DNA from: Grammothele lineata
Lineage: Eukaryota; Basidiomycota; Agaricomycetes; Polyporales; Polyporaceae
DNA: 64,000 bases
Direction: 5' to 3'
Assembly (NCBI GenBank): GCA_002150815.3
Contig: NDFF03000089.1
Span: forward strand, 62,001 to 126,000
Shown here: positions 1 through 11,049 of the stretch, piece after piece
Layout: each line of letters begins with the position of its first letter
Numbering within the stretch: the stretch's first letter is position 1
Program-made: the position numbers and the translations under genes
Notes under the pieces: model-generated
Databases searched by the model: none
Seen by the model: the letters and a program-made list of their open reading frames with translations, nothing else
What the model was told of the DNA's origin: nothing

Positions 1-1165
1 AGTTTAGGACGAGGCGCCAGATGGCGGACTCGGCGGGGGAGGTGGGGGCGCTTGTGGCGCGGGCGAAGGAGTTGGGGGTGGGGGAGGCGGGGCCGCGGGG
101 TTCTGGGTTGGGGGAGGATGGGGTGGTGAGCAGGTGTTGGAGGATGGAGATGAGAAGGTGAGGAAGGGGAGAGATCCGTTCGGAGGTGCTCCCCCGCCCC
201 ATTAGGGAGCACGATGGCGCGGAGGATCCTCCTCAAAGAGCTAGCTCGGGTACGCCCCATACTGCCGCACGAGCTCGAAGCCGCACAGGTGTGACGGATC
301 CCGTGTCGCTCGCTCGCGCCGGCCCACATGAACGGCGTCATGGGGCTGGGGAGCCTCCTCAAAGAACTTGAGCACGCCTGGCGCTACCGCACGAGCACGG
401 CTGTGACGAAACCCACCACACCACGGCACCACCCCAACATGTCTGCGACGAGCGCGCAACACGCATTTCTGAACGCGTCTGAAGAGAGGAAGAGACGTAC
501 CTTGCATGACACCGGCGAGGTAGACGAAGTTGGCGCTGCCCGCTGCGAGGTCCGTGCCTTGGTTCGAGTATCCGGTGACGCCGCCGACGAAGGGGAAATC
601 CGAGAATCCGTTCTTTGGCGGAACAACTGAGCCATACTTGCACCCGCCAAAGAACAGAACGACTCACCAGCGCAAGGAGGTCGAACGGCGCACTCGCCGC
701 ACGCTTACACGCCCCCGGAAGCTGCACAGCGAGCGCCTGCGCAGGGTCCGTCGTGAACCCATACTCCCCAAACGCGTTCCCCGTCCTCGCGATATATCCA
801 GCCCCCACATTCTCGACCTGCGCCCGCACGAGCGCCCTCCTCGGGCCACACGCCACTGCCGAGTTCGCATTGAGCGCGAGGGCAGAGGGGGCGGGGGACG
901 CGGGCGGGGCTTGGCGGACGACGCGCATGCGGGTGGGGCGGTTGGGCGGGAGGCCGCGGGCGAGGCGTTGGGCGTTGGTGAGTGGGACGGAGGGGTTGTA
1001 TGCGAGGGCGTGGGGGACGGTCGAGGCGGGGTTGGTGTCGCGCGAGAGGAGGAGGCGGGCGGAGGGGACGGGGCTGGGGGCGGGGCGTTGGGCGGAGGCG
1101 GGGGAGGCGAGGAGGGAGAGGGAGAGGACGGCGAGGAGGAGGGCGCGTGCGGCGGAGGCGAACAT
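1..1165 (-). CDS. Small secreted protein with NAxRLARGLPP motif, C-terminus cut by the left edge
   Basis: Function unknown. I read exons at 1165..668, 636..501 and 102..<1. The N-terminus is a typical signal peptide (basic start, Leu/Ala-rich core, ASA-Q cleavage-like end, about 26 residues). It is followed by a Pro/Ala/Arg-rich stretch with NAQRLARGLPP, a motif common in basidiomycete secreted proteins, and by NAFGEYG. The gene at 2890 is a paralog: exon 1 is 498 nt in both, and NGFxxxPxxGxxxGYSxxGT and AESAIW recur in exons 2 and 3. Two points are weak. Intron 1 is only 31 nt if the frame is kept (acceptor GCAAG), and the next AG gives a frameshift. Intron 2 is about 398 nt and holds a direct repeat. 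A decaying copy is possible. Confidence 0.55.
213..412. repeat. Imperfect direct repeat of about 75-85 bp inside a long intron
   Basis: Two copies start near 213 and 339. They share CCTCCTCAAAGA, a following G/C-rich block and CCGCACGAGC, with substitutions between. The repeat lies in the unusually long second intron of the secreted-protein gene and may explain the intron's length. Confidence 0.45.
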
Positions 1166-2889
1166 GGCGAGTGACGCGAAAGGAAATAGAAAGGGAAAAG
1201 AGAGTGTGGTAGAGAGTGTTCTGGCTAGAATGTGCTGGGGCTGGGCCCAGGAGAAGGACAGACGGTTGCGAGTCCGGCGGGAGGTCTTGAGGACGTCGTT
1301 GGACGAAGAGAGATGTGGTCAACGGCGGCGGGGCGGGACGCACGTAATAAGCTTTGCGGGGAGCGGCTGGCGCGAGCGGGCGAGCGAAGAAGGGCCCGAG
1401 CAGCGTCCGTCGCCGAACGTTGGGCCAAGCCGCCGCCAATCCCGCCGCGGTCAGCCTCCTTCTCTTCGGCTGCCTCGATGAGGGTCGGCGTCTTGTCAGG
1501 CCCTCAGCTCATGCCAGCGTCCAGGGTAGAGGTCTGTCTGATTTTGTCTGCGATGCCCTGCATCAGCTCAAGCCAGACGATTGAACGGCGGACAGTACTT
1601 GCTAGCTTATTTACTATCCTAGTTCCCTTCAGCCCCGTTCTGCCATTGCGAACTAAGGTGGACGCCGTGGAGGTTTCCCTTTGACGCTCCCGATACCCCT
1701 GCAACAGAGTTTTGCTATCCAAGTGACCAACGTACTTGTTTACCATCCCTGTCTGTCTGGCCGCGTCGTGAATCTTCTCTGGCGGTGGGTGTTCGCATGA
1801 AGGCTCGCAGCTAAGCGTCCGCGGGCCATCGTGCGGGTTTGCCGCTCGCGCCGGCAAGACCCGACAGATGACGTCATCTTCATGACGCCTGTTGACCAAG
1901 GTGCTCTCGCAGCTCTAGCGCTCACTGCTCAGCGAGCGAAGACCTCGTTCTCCCCTCACGCGTCTCTTCCGACCGCTATGCCTTATCTTTTGCTCTCCTT
2001 TGCCCTTCTCGACATGTTGTCCGTCAACGTCTCGTCCCGCCTTTCTCGAACTCATCTCCAGTGCGCGTTCTAGGCCGACAATCCAGACGCAACCGCCACC
2101 GGCCCTCTCCACGTGTCGGGTGAACTGGCCATCCGCCCTGTCGCGGCGCTGTCCTCCCCCACCTGGGCGAGTTCATAAAGAATCGCGTCCTTATGCGGGT
2201 GACGTCCTTCCGGGAATCCCTTGGACTTCGCTGTTCCCTATTGCGCTAGCTGGAACAGCGAACATTCATCCTGTCAGAGGAAAAGATATCAACGCGCGTC
2301 GTCTGGAGTCGACTCCCGAGCCCAGGCCAGCTGAAAATCATCCTCGGACTTGACGGATGCAGACGTTCAGCACGTACCTTAATTCGCTAGGTCCGCACTG
2401 CCCGCCGATCCTTAACGCAAACGCTAGTGGCGCAAGCCTGGAGCGGCTTCTGCTTGAGAGCGAGTCGACGCGTCGCGGTCCCTCGAGAATCTTCAACCAC
2501 TGGAAGTACTTACCTCGCGTTGGAGAGTTACGCGCAGCGTGAAGCTATCGTACAGATCCCCCCGACATTAGGGCTCAAGGGCGATGCTGTACACATTAGA
2601 GCTCGTACGTGCACTCCCGGCCTTCCGCACGGCCGATATTGAACGTCCCGTCCCATCAACGCCACCGCCTGTCACCCAGATATTGGCGTTGACCCCACAA
2701 AGGCACGCATATATGCGGGCTCCTCCAGGCCCTACGCCACGGCACGTACGCAGCCCGCCATGTCGACGCCGACGCTGACTCCGGTATACAAAGCCGCGCC
2801 CGCCCCTCCTTCGCACCCAGCGCCGTCCCCGACTCGCGCGTCCACATTCCTTTCGTCCCAGCCCGCTCTCTGCCCCGGTTCCCCTTACG
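1166..2889. other. Intergenic region between two divergent paralogs
   Basis: No gene is supported here; long open frames on both strands reflect high GC and have no coherent start or splice structure. The region should hold both promoters. The only motif I would name is the TATA-like site at 2785. Confidence 0.5.
2785..2792 (+). promoter_or_regulatory. TATA-like box (TATACAAA)
   Basis: The site lies 98-105 bp upstream of the ATG at 2890, a normal distance for a fungal TATA element. Assignment rests on motif and spacing only. Confidence 0.4.
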
Positions 2890-3916
2890 ATGCCGTCCCT
2901 CTCGCACCTCCTCCTCGCTCTCGGCACCGCAGCCCTCGCGCTCGCGACACCCACGCCCACCTCCCCCATCCCGCACTTCGCGAACATCCACGGCGACCTC
3001 GTCCCGCGCGCCCCCTCCGCCTCCGCCCTCGCGGGCACCCACATCCCCTTCTCCAACGCCGCGCGCCTCGCGGCCGGGCTCCCTCCCCGCCGTCCTCGGT
3101 TCCCCAACCGCCGCTCCCCCTCTGCTAACGTCAACGCCAACGTCAAAGCTTACGCGCGCGACGCCGACGCGCAAACGAGCGCGACCCCCTGCTCCGCCCC
3201 ACAGACGACGGCCCTGGTGCAGGTGACGTGGGCGGACGGGAGCACGGGGTACGTCTCGGCCTCTGCGAACGCGTTCGGGGAGTTCGGGAAGACGGTGAGC
3301 GAGGGAGCGGCGCTGCAGGTCGTTTACGGGGGGTGTGCGAGCGGGGCGGCGGGGTTGGGTGGGGGGGCGGGGGATTTGGGTACGCTTGTGAGTGTCTTTC
3401 TTTTCTTTGTTTGGAGAAATGGTGGGTGGAGAATTGACGCGCGCACGGGCAGAACGGGTTCGCGAGCTACCCGTACCTCGGCGCCGTCCTTGGGTATTCG
3501 AGCACAGGCACCACGCTCGCCGCGGATAACAACAACTACGCGTACCTCGCGGGAACCGCTCAAAGTTCGTCGTCTTCCCCTTCCCCCTCCTCTCGTTCGT
3601 TCGCGCTCTAACGTCCTTCGTCCTTCCCTCCCCCCCACGAACCCCTCGCATATACACCCACGCAGTCGCCCAAGGCCCCCCGCAATCCGCGCCCAACTCC
3701 TTCCCCTACACCACCCTCGGCGCCGAGTCCGCCATCTGGGCCATCTCCTCCTCCTCTTCCTCTAATGCGCTTACGCTCACCCCGGTGTGGACGAACCCCG
3801 ACGGGAGCACCTTCACGCCGACCATACTGTGGATGCAGGACGGGGAGTTCATCTTGACGGGGAGCGCGAGCTTGTTCGAGGGTACGTACGGGGAGGGGGA
3901 CGTCGTGGTGAGTTAG
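2890..3916 (+). CDS. Small secreted protein with NAxRLAxGLPP motif (286 aa)
   Basis: Function unknown. Exons are 2890..3387, 3453..3564 and 3666..3916, with consistent phases and ending in TAG. A signal peptide is clear (MPSLSHLLLALG... then an Ala/Leu core, about 19 residues). A Pro/Ala/Arg-rich linker follows with NAARLAAGLPPRRP, then four cysteines at most and the motif NAFGEFG. The C-terminal half (LGAESAIWAI, LTPVWTNPDG, ILWMQDGEF) looks like a beta-rich folded domain. The protein is paralogous to the truncated gene to the left, with an identical first-exon length and divergent orientation. It is probably exported to the medium or cell wall. No enzyme motif is recognised. Confidence 0.75.
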
Positions 3917-4922
3917 CTCTTTTTTGTTTTTTGTTTGTAAGGGAGGAGATGGGAGGTTGATGTGAGGATGGGCGTTCGACAGACTTTGAAGCTCGTCCCG
4001 CTCGCGCAGTGAGCGCTGAGCGCCGAGCCCTTCGACCCCGCGCGCGCGTGAGGACCGTCGAAGAAGAACAATGTTTCAATTTGGACACTATAGCTAGACA
4101 TACGCTACGTCATGTACTCACGCGTCGTCGTATAGAACGCGCTTCTTAATGTGAACGTTGCAACGTGCTGTCCGAGTCGGGCGTGTATGAAAATACGACG
4201 CTTCCGTTCATGCCCGTGGGGGGTGACGTCGTTGACCGCGAGCATTGACTCCATGAGGTCCCCATGGCCGTCTAGCAGACAACTTCTCGCAGCGCGAAAC
4301 GTTTAACTGCCAGCGTACGGAAAAACACGCCTGTATCGGTATTCGTTGGAGGTATATACGCACACGAAGCCTGCCTCCTCATCCTCCTCGTTCCCACGGC
4401 TGCATGACGTTCATGATCTGCGCACACCGAGCTGAGCGGGCGCGCTGGATCAGCCCCCCGCGGGAGCTTCTGTCCTGTCCAGCAGCGCATGTGAGCGCGT
4501 CACGCCATCTGGGAACCAGCTCGAACTTCGAACGCCGCGGACATTACGCGTCGGACGAGCTTCCTCTGTGGTACAAGGGGCGGCCGCCAACGGAGGACGG
4601 CGAAGGCTTGCTCTACATTCGTATAGGGCGCACGGGGGGTGTAAGGCTGCCAAAGAGTGGAGCTGGTGATGAATGGTTGAGCGATGACGCGTGTAGATGG
4701 GTGCGCGCGTACCTGCAGCATGGATTTATGCGTACTTGACATGCCGCGAGGCCGACTCTCAGCGCGCGCGTGCCTGGCCGGGGAACTGGAGAGAGAAACG
4801 CGGGGGACGATTCGAATGCGACGCGCTGCTTGCCTACAAAACAGGGCTTGGGCTGGGACTCTAGGGAACGCACCGTCGTCGTCTCCCCAGCCATCTTCGA
4901 GTGTAACCAAGTCCAAACTACG
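3917..4922. other. Intergenic, hydrophobin promoter side
   Basis: About 1 kb between the secreted-protein gene and the first hydrophobin. I see no supported gene and no clear TATA box close to the hydrophobin start. Confidence 0.4.
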
Positions 4923-5367
4923 ATGTCTAAACCCATAGCCATCCTCGCCTTCCTCATAATCCTCGCCGCCGCCACCGCCTCTGCCCTCCCCGCCGCGTCC
5001 CCACTCTGCAGCCCCGGCCCCGTTCAGTGCTGCTCGAGCCTCGCGAACGCCACGGACCCCGCCGTCTCCACCGTCCTGAGGTCGATCGGCGTCGTCCTCC
5101 AGGACGCGGACGCCCTTGTTGGGCTAGCGTGTACCCCGGTCACGGCTGTGGGTGCTGGGAGCGGGGTGAGCTGGTGAGTGCCGCGTACGGTGCTAGAGAT
5201 AGGCCCGTAGGCTGACGATGGGGGTTTTTAGCGACTCGCACGCCGTCTGCTGCGAGAATAGCCTGCTTGGTGAGCACACGACAGACGAGGAAACTTGGAG
5301 AGTTGGCACTAACCTCGTATCTTTAGGCGGTGCCGCGGGACTGGGCTGCTTGCCCGTCGGGCTCTGA
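4923..5367 (+). CDS. Class I hydrophobin, divergent copy (109 aa)
   Basis: A small secreted amphipathic protein expected to assemble at air-water or wall surfaces. Exons are 4923..5173, 5232..5269 and 5327..5367. The middle exon is 38 nt, as in every other hydrophobin of this window, and cysteine 5 is created across the first intron. A signal peptide (about 20 residues, ending ATASA-LP) is followed by the eight-cysteine pattern: C-x6-CC, a long loop, C in GLAC, C-x5-CC, and a last C near the end in GCLPVGL. The loop sequence VLRSIGVVLQDADALVGLAC matches the family. It is the most diverged copy (SK start instead of FSK or YAK) and stands alone, 10 kb from the nearest other copy. Confidence 0.9.
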
Positions 5368-8367
5368 GCGCTGAGCGTGCGCCGACACGCTTCTTACGTG
5401 TGAGGCGGCCAGCGCGGTCACGCCATTGCGGTTCTCGATGTCGTATTCATGTTCGGAGGAGGCGGCAAGGCGGGTGCAGTGCGCGTGCGGTGGTGTTTGC
5501 TGTGTAGTACGTACGAGCTCGAGCGGATCCGGAACTTGTGTGTTGTTTGTTTCAGGTTACATAGTATGCGAGGGTGCTGTGCGCTGTTGACCGTTGTGGA
5601 CCGTCGTTGTGCGTGGCGACGCGGCTGGCTGCAGTCGGGTGTTCTAAATTCTAATCAGAGCGCGGGCAGATAAGCGTACATAATGTGGTGTGCTGGAATG
5701 TGCCCGACGGGAGACTTACACACACCGGGAAGTGCGTAGCCGGAAAAGCTCCGAGGTGCGAGCGATACTTGAAGGGAGGAAAAAACAGGTTTGACCAATG
5801 CTCGTGACATGAACATTAGTTTACAGAGGATGAGCGTGGCTGGGATTGGAGGTGGTGGAGATTGAGTTTCGGCGGACGAGGCCACGCGTTCCGGGCCACG
5901 CGAGTCTGCTCGGAAATTGCCGGGCGACTGAGGCTTGCTAGCGTTGGCGACTCGAGGAGCCGTGTTTTCTGCTAGCTCGGACCTCCGGGCATAGTGGTGG
6001 GCCACCATGCTGTGGCATAGATAGATAAACATTAGCTGAAAGAGAATAGAGGAGATTGAGCCGTAGCGTATCACGATACCGACACAGGAATTTCGCAGCC
6101 TCTCCACAGCAATTTGTGACGACGTCTAGTTGACGACTTCAAGTCCTCTCCAAGTACGAAAGCCTAGATTCTGGAATACGTAGCGTTATAAATCGGACAC
6201 ATACACATACTGTGGGGGATTGACGTTCCTTGAGCGCGGCGTCAGCGGCGGCGGAGTCAACCCTGTACAAGCCCTCCGAGCATCCTGACTGAATTGCAGC
6301 ACAAGCTACAGGAGGACTGAGAGCACAAAGAGACTAGATTCCATCGAAATTACTCATTGGAATCAGGGGACGATCACCTAGACTCAGCCATAGCCGCCAT
6401 GAGGACGCGCGAGGCGAGTGTAATGGCGAACGTTCCATTGAGTCCATACGGCAAAACATGCGAAGACCTGTCTATGACGTACCAGCCCTCCTAACGAGAG
6501 AATAGCTCCAAGCCATTGAGACGTAGTTGCCTGACAATCACGACGTCAACTGGTGCGGGCGACCAGTCGAGAACTCGACTCCACGAGGAAGTTGAAGTCC
6601 TCGCTTTCTCAGCCTCGAGGCGTGCCGTAGTCCATTATCGATGACGGCAATGTAGAAAAGTGGCTGTACGGCTTATAAGGTGGTTGTCGACCTTCAGACC
6701 TACGTAAGTCCGTGTCGATTGCCCAGAGGGGCTCCGGGCTTCGTCAGTTTTGATGAGCGCAAAGTTACATCGCGACCGCTCGAAACACGTACCGTGCAAC
6801 GTGCCAACATCGAAGACCGAGCAGCGACAGATGATCACAGAGCGCCACGCCGCCCGCCCTCGGGCTCTTTCTGCTATTCTCGCGTGTGCACACACGCTCG
6901 GTGCGACCTTGCGCCGCTGCGGCGGGCTTAGTGCGACTCGAACCGTGAGTCAGACGAACGGCGCCGGAGATGAAACGTCAGCCGCCCCGAGAGCCTGTGC
7001 AATTCACAAAATGGAGAAGTAGGCCGTTGAGCATCGCGACGCTAGAAGGGATACGAGTGAACTTACGCAGATGTGCAAGAGGGCATGTGCAAGTGGAGAG
7101 CGAAGGCCTTCTGTTGTCGACACCGGTACCCTCGGGGAGCTCGAGACGAGCGGTCGTCGTCATCTTCCGTTGCGAACGAGTCTATCGCTCATCCCGGCTC
7201 TACATGAAGCAGTCCGGTTGCTGATCCTCCAGGACCTTAAACGTCGACGGCGGCTCATCGAGTACCAGACTTGTGCCGAGAATTGACGCGCTCCGGCAGG
7301 TCCGCGGACATGAGGCAGCCAACGCGGGCGGGATGGGGATTGGGCGGCGCAGTGCCCAGACCGTGCACCCATGAACGGGTGGGGCTTTGTATTGCGTGGC
7401 GGGCCGGGGCTGCAGGATGGGTGCGAAGTGGGCGGCGGGGAGACCTTCGACGCTACACGGTTAATGTCCGCACGTCCTATTCTGGCGAGCGGTCTGCCGT
7501 GGTCTGATGCGCCTATAAAGTATATCAAGTCGGGGAGAGATAGAGACTTAGACAACCGGCTTACCCCCGTGCACGACCACTCACCGCGCGTAGAGGCGAA
7601 CACGATGAAGCCGCCGAAGTTCAAAGTTCAACATGAGCCAGTGCTCTCGTCTATGACAATCCTTGTTGCCGCCACTTCCGCGTCGGACGCCCGAGCAAGC
7701 GGGCACGTCCGACGTCATAGCCTCAGCCGCCATCGGCATGGCTGCTCTGCCTGTCCTGGTTGAACCGCGTACGTCACGACATTCATCGGTCGCGCTCTGA
7801 CGGCTAACTCACGCTATTTCTGCAGGATCTGACGCATAAGTCAGAAGGTGAGTGATAAATAGATATGGAGGTAACGCAGCTTACCAGTCGTTCCCGCGAT
7901 TATGGTGACCTATGGATAGACAGAGTCGCGGGTCAGCCGCGACATAGGCAAGCAGTCGGACTGTAAGGCGGCGGGCTGGGAGACTGTAGGAATGGACGCC
8001 AGTATCGGCAGTATTAGCACAGATGCGGACACTATGACAACCATGTACACCACGGACACAATATGCCTATGCTTTATCCTTTCTTCGCGGGAGATGTGCC
8101 ACGATCTCATGGGAAGTCGAAGAGAAACTGCTTTTGCTCGCCGCGGAGCGCTGGCAACACGACGAGTCACCTGCACGTGAGAGTGAGACCGTGACGCTGA
8201 CGTAACCTCCCGATCTTATCCGAGTGCACCCGCTCGTCGTCCAGACCGTCTCGCTCGTCGCGTTCTCCTCCCCCGTCGTCGCTGTTCCTTTCGCCGTCGC
8301 TAACGTGCGCTCCTGCGCTTCTCTGCAAAAATACTACTCGTCGTCTTGCTATAGCTCGTCTCTAGTC
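5368..8367. other. 3 kb without a supported gene
   Basis: I find no frame with a plausible start, splice sites and protein-like composition. A 150-codon open frame on the minus strand near 5655-6107 lacks recognisable motifs. The right end carries a pyrimidine-rich leader (about 8230-8360) of the next gene. Confidence 0.4.
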
Positions 8368-11049
8368 ATGGTAAAGAGATCCAAAGGCAAGACGGTCGCC
8401 CTCCCTGCTCCTGCTCCCGAGGACGTCAAGCCCAATATCCATCAACCCCTCCTGCCTCTATCGCGGGGACATCGCGCGGAGCTTTCCGGCTTGCTTTTAC
8501 GGTCGTCCCTGAAACCAACAGCATCCTTTTGTTCCAACTGGGCGTCCTCACGTAACGTTAATCCATCCTTGGTCGACGACTGGTTCCAACGGCGGTCTGG
8601 CGGTCACCGCAAAGTCACTGGTCCCGTCGCCTCAGGTGCTTTGGAGACAGCTGGGAGCTCTCGACGTAAATCATCCAGAATCTCCGTGCGTCAGTCCCCC
8701 ATTGGCGACCTCCGCGTGAAGCGTGAGCGCGCTGCGTCTCCCGTCCTCGACATCCCTGCTCGGCCCACGAAGAAGGCCAAGACTCGCTCTGTCCCACCTG
8801 TACCCCCACAACCTGATGTTATTGCAGGCGAAAACACTTCCGACGGCTCTGCTCACCCGTCTCGACGACCTGTTCGACACACTCGTGCCCACGACAACGA
8901 CCCCCACCCGGACTGCCTGACATGCGCCCAGCATCTTGCTTCCTCTACACCGCGTGCTAGCACTCATAAGAAAACTGGCACGACGTCCTCGACTGGGCCC
9001 GGAATAGACGTACCTCCTTCGACTGTGCTTAGGTCGGCCTTACGAAACTCGTCGCGTCTTCGGTCAATCAAACGCGAACCGCGTCAAGTTCGCTTCACCG
9101 ATGGCCCGCAGCATCCGTCAGATGAAGCACCAGCGACTATTGGACACGGATCTGGCGCATATAGTCAGTTGATGGCCTCTAGCCCTCTTCAGTTCACTTC
9201 CTCTGTCCTTCCTCCTCGTCTCAAGCGCAAGATGCCAGCACTCGTGGCACTCCGCGCGGTCCCCATAGACTCTAGCCCTTCGTTTCTCCCGGATATTGTG
9301 TCAGGTGCTCAGAATTCAACCTCTGGAGCGTTCTCATCTCCTCAGGTGGTACCAGAGTCATCAAGCTCTGGCCTTCAGCCGGACGACGACCCTAAGCGCA
9401 CCAAAGTTGCCAGCATCCAGGACGCTTCGCCTCAGCTACCAAAAGCCTCAGTTCTTCCACCGAGCGACTCTAGTCTCCCGCGTACTCCGAGCCCCCTTCC
9501 CAAGGTCGAAAGCTCTAGTCCATCGTTTTTTACTCCGTTGTTCTTCCCCTCGTTCTCGCCGCCCTCTCGCTCGCCTCCTGAAGTAGGTCTTCCACTACCG
9601 CCGTCTTCCCCGCCGACCTCGCCGTTCCCTGTCGCTTCGTCTCCCCGCAAGTCCTCGTCTCCCTCTTCAGTCACCGCTTCCTCGTCACATGACGTTGCTT
9701 CCCATCGCCTTCTGCCCTCAACGGCTCAATTCGAACTCGTCCCGGGTACTGCGTCTTCTCAATTGCTTCCGGTAGATTCTCTGCACGATGGCGAACTGCA
9801 GCCACCTCTCCCATGTCCGGTCGCCCGGTCAGCAACTCCTCAGCCTTCAAAGGCAGTCCCAGGGCCCATCGACGCCCATACTACTCAATCCCAGATCACC
9901 AGCGTCGCAGGAGTCGCTTCCGTGTACAGCGCCAAGGCTAGGGAGGAGGCCGAGGTACGTGCTGATGCCTCTCGACGACTGCTCGCTGTTACGGCGCACA
10001 GGGCGCACGCAGCCTTGCCTCGCAAGCGCCGGTGAAGAGTGAGTCGAGCAGCTCCGAAAACGCTACTACGACGTTCTTTCTAGACTCCGACGAGGATGAC
10101 GGTGAGTATAGGCGTGGATGGGGCGCATATAGTCTGCGTTGCTGATCGTCATGGGTAGAGCCTCTCATCATGGTGGTAGCGCGAAAGCGGAAGGCGCGCC
10201 AGGACGTCACTTCCGGAACGTCCACGCGTGTAAAGGTTGAAGATGTAATGACTCCCAATTGCAACCCGGAGAGAGCTTATAAGGGTACGTCTCGAGATCG
10301 TCCTCTTGCCGTTCGTGTGTATAACGTCCCGACAGCTCCCAAGAAGCGTGCCCGTAAGAAAGCGATGTCGGGGCCTACACGTAGCGAACCAATCCATATC
10401 AAGACAGAGCCTGCCGTAGCGTCCTCCAGTACCACGACATCCGCCACAGCGACAGCGAAGAAGCGTCGGACTCGCAAGAAACCCTCGACCGTGGACATCC
10501 CTATCGCTGACGCCCAGCCCGAGTCCAAACCCGACATTGCATCATTGATCTCGAAAAATCCGCCTCACGCGAAACCCCGCCCGACGAAACGCACGCCGAA
10601 GAAGCCTCCTACGAGAACCCAGCGGGCTCGTAAAGGAAACGGGAAGCCGCCGCCGCCGCCCTCACCGCCGCCCGAAGAGCCTCCCCTCATGCTGTTCACT
10701 TTTGCCCCTCCCCCATCGCGCACACCGTCATTGGTCGGTCTTCCGCGCAATCCCTCGTTCGACGGCCCGCGGTTCCCGCCTCGCACGCTCAGTCGCGAAG
10801 CAGACGCGGGAAGCGTCCCGTGGGATGTGGTGGGCTTTGAGCGTATGGAATTGAGCGCGCTACCATGGCTGGCTGGAGCGCGGTACGTCGCGCGTGCCGT
10901 CGAGCTTGGGGAGGATGACGTTCGTTTCGGTGAGTCGCGGATACTCTGCTTGACGCTGTGCGGCATGCTGATGCTCGAGTCCCTAACGCGCTGTAGAACC
11001 TGACATCCCGTCGTTATCGTCTGGATGGTCTGCGGTCAAGAGGGTGTAG
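8368..11049 (+). CDS. Basic Ser/Pro-rich nuclear protein with homeodomain-like segment (836 aa)
   Basis: Four exons join in frame: 8368..9954, 10002..10101, 10159..10929 and 10997..11049. Residues about 37-90 resemble helices 2-3 of a homeodomain: WASSRN then a short loop and LVDDWFQRR, the WFQxR core expected in the recognition helix. The rest is disordered, rich in Ser, Pro and basic clusters (KKAKTR, KKRARKK, KKRRTRKK) suited to nuclear import. Sumoylation-type psiKxE motifs recur (VKVED, IKTEP). The third exon could be mistaken for a separate gene, but the splice restores DSDEDDEPLIMVV across the junction. The start is the first ATG; the open frame extends upstream only from a GTG. A DNA-binding regulator is likely, but target and role are unknown. 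Confidence 0.7.

Noticed and set aside
615..1481. 288-codon plus-strand frame near the left edge
   Set aside because: It overlaps the minus-strand secreted-protein gene, has an Arg/Gly-rich composition typical of antisense GC-rich DNA, and no homologous counterpart.
5655..6107. 150-codon minus-strand frame
   Set aside because: No recognisable motif, no splice context and no paralog in the window; length alone is not unusual at this GC content.
6920..6960. tRNA T-arm-like sequence on the minus strand (GGTTCGAGTC)
   Set aside because: The flanking bases do not form a T stem and no acceptor or anticodon arm can be folded around it.
8224..8367. N-terminal extension of the homeodomain-like protein
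   Set aside because: It starts at GTG, not ATG, and lies in a pyrimidine-rich leader; the first ATG at 8368 is preferred.
10170..11003. Open frame that could be called a separate basic protein gene
   Set aside because: A donor at 10102 and acceptor at 10158 join it in frame to the upstream exons, and another splice near 10930 replaces its C-terminal end, so it is exon 3 of the gene at 8368.
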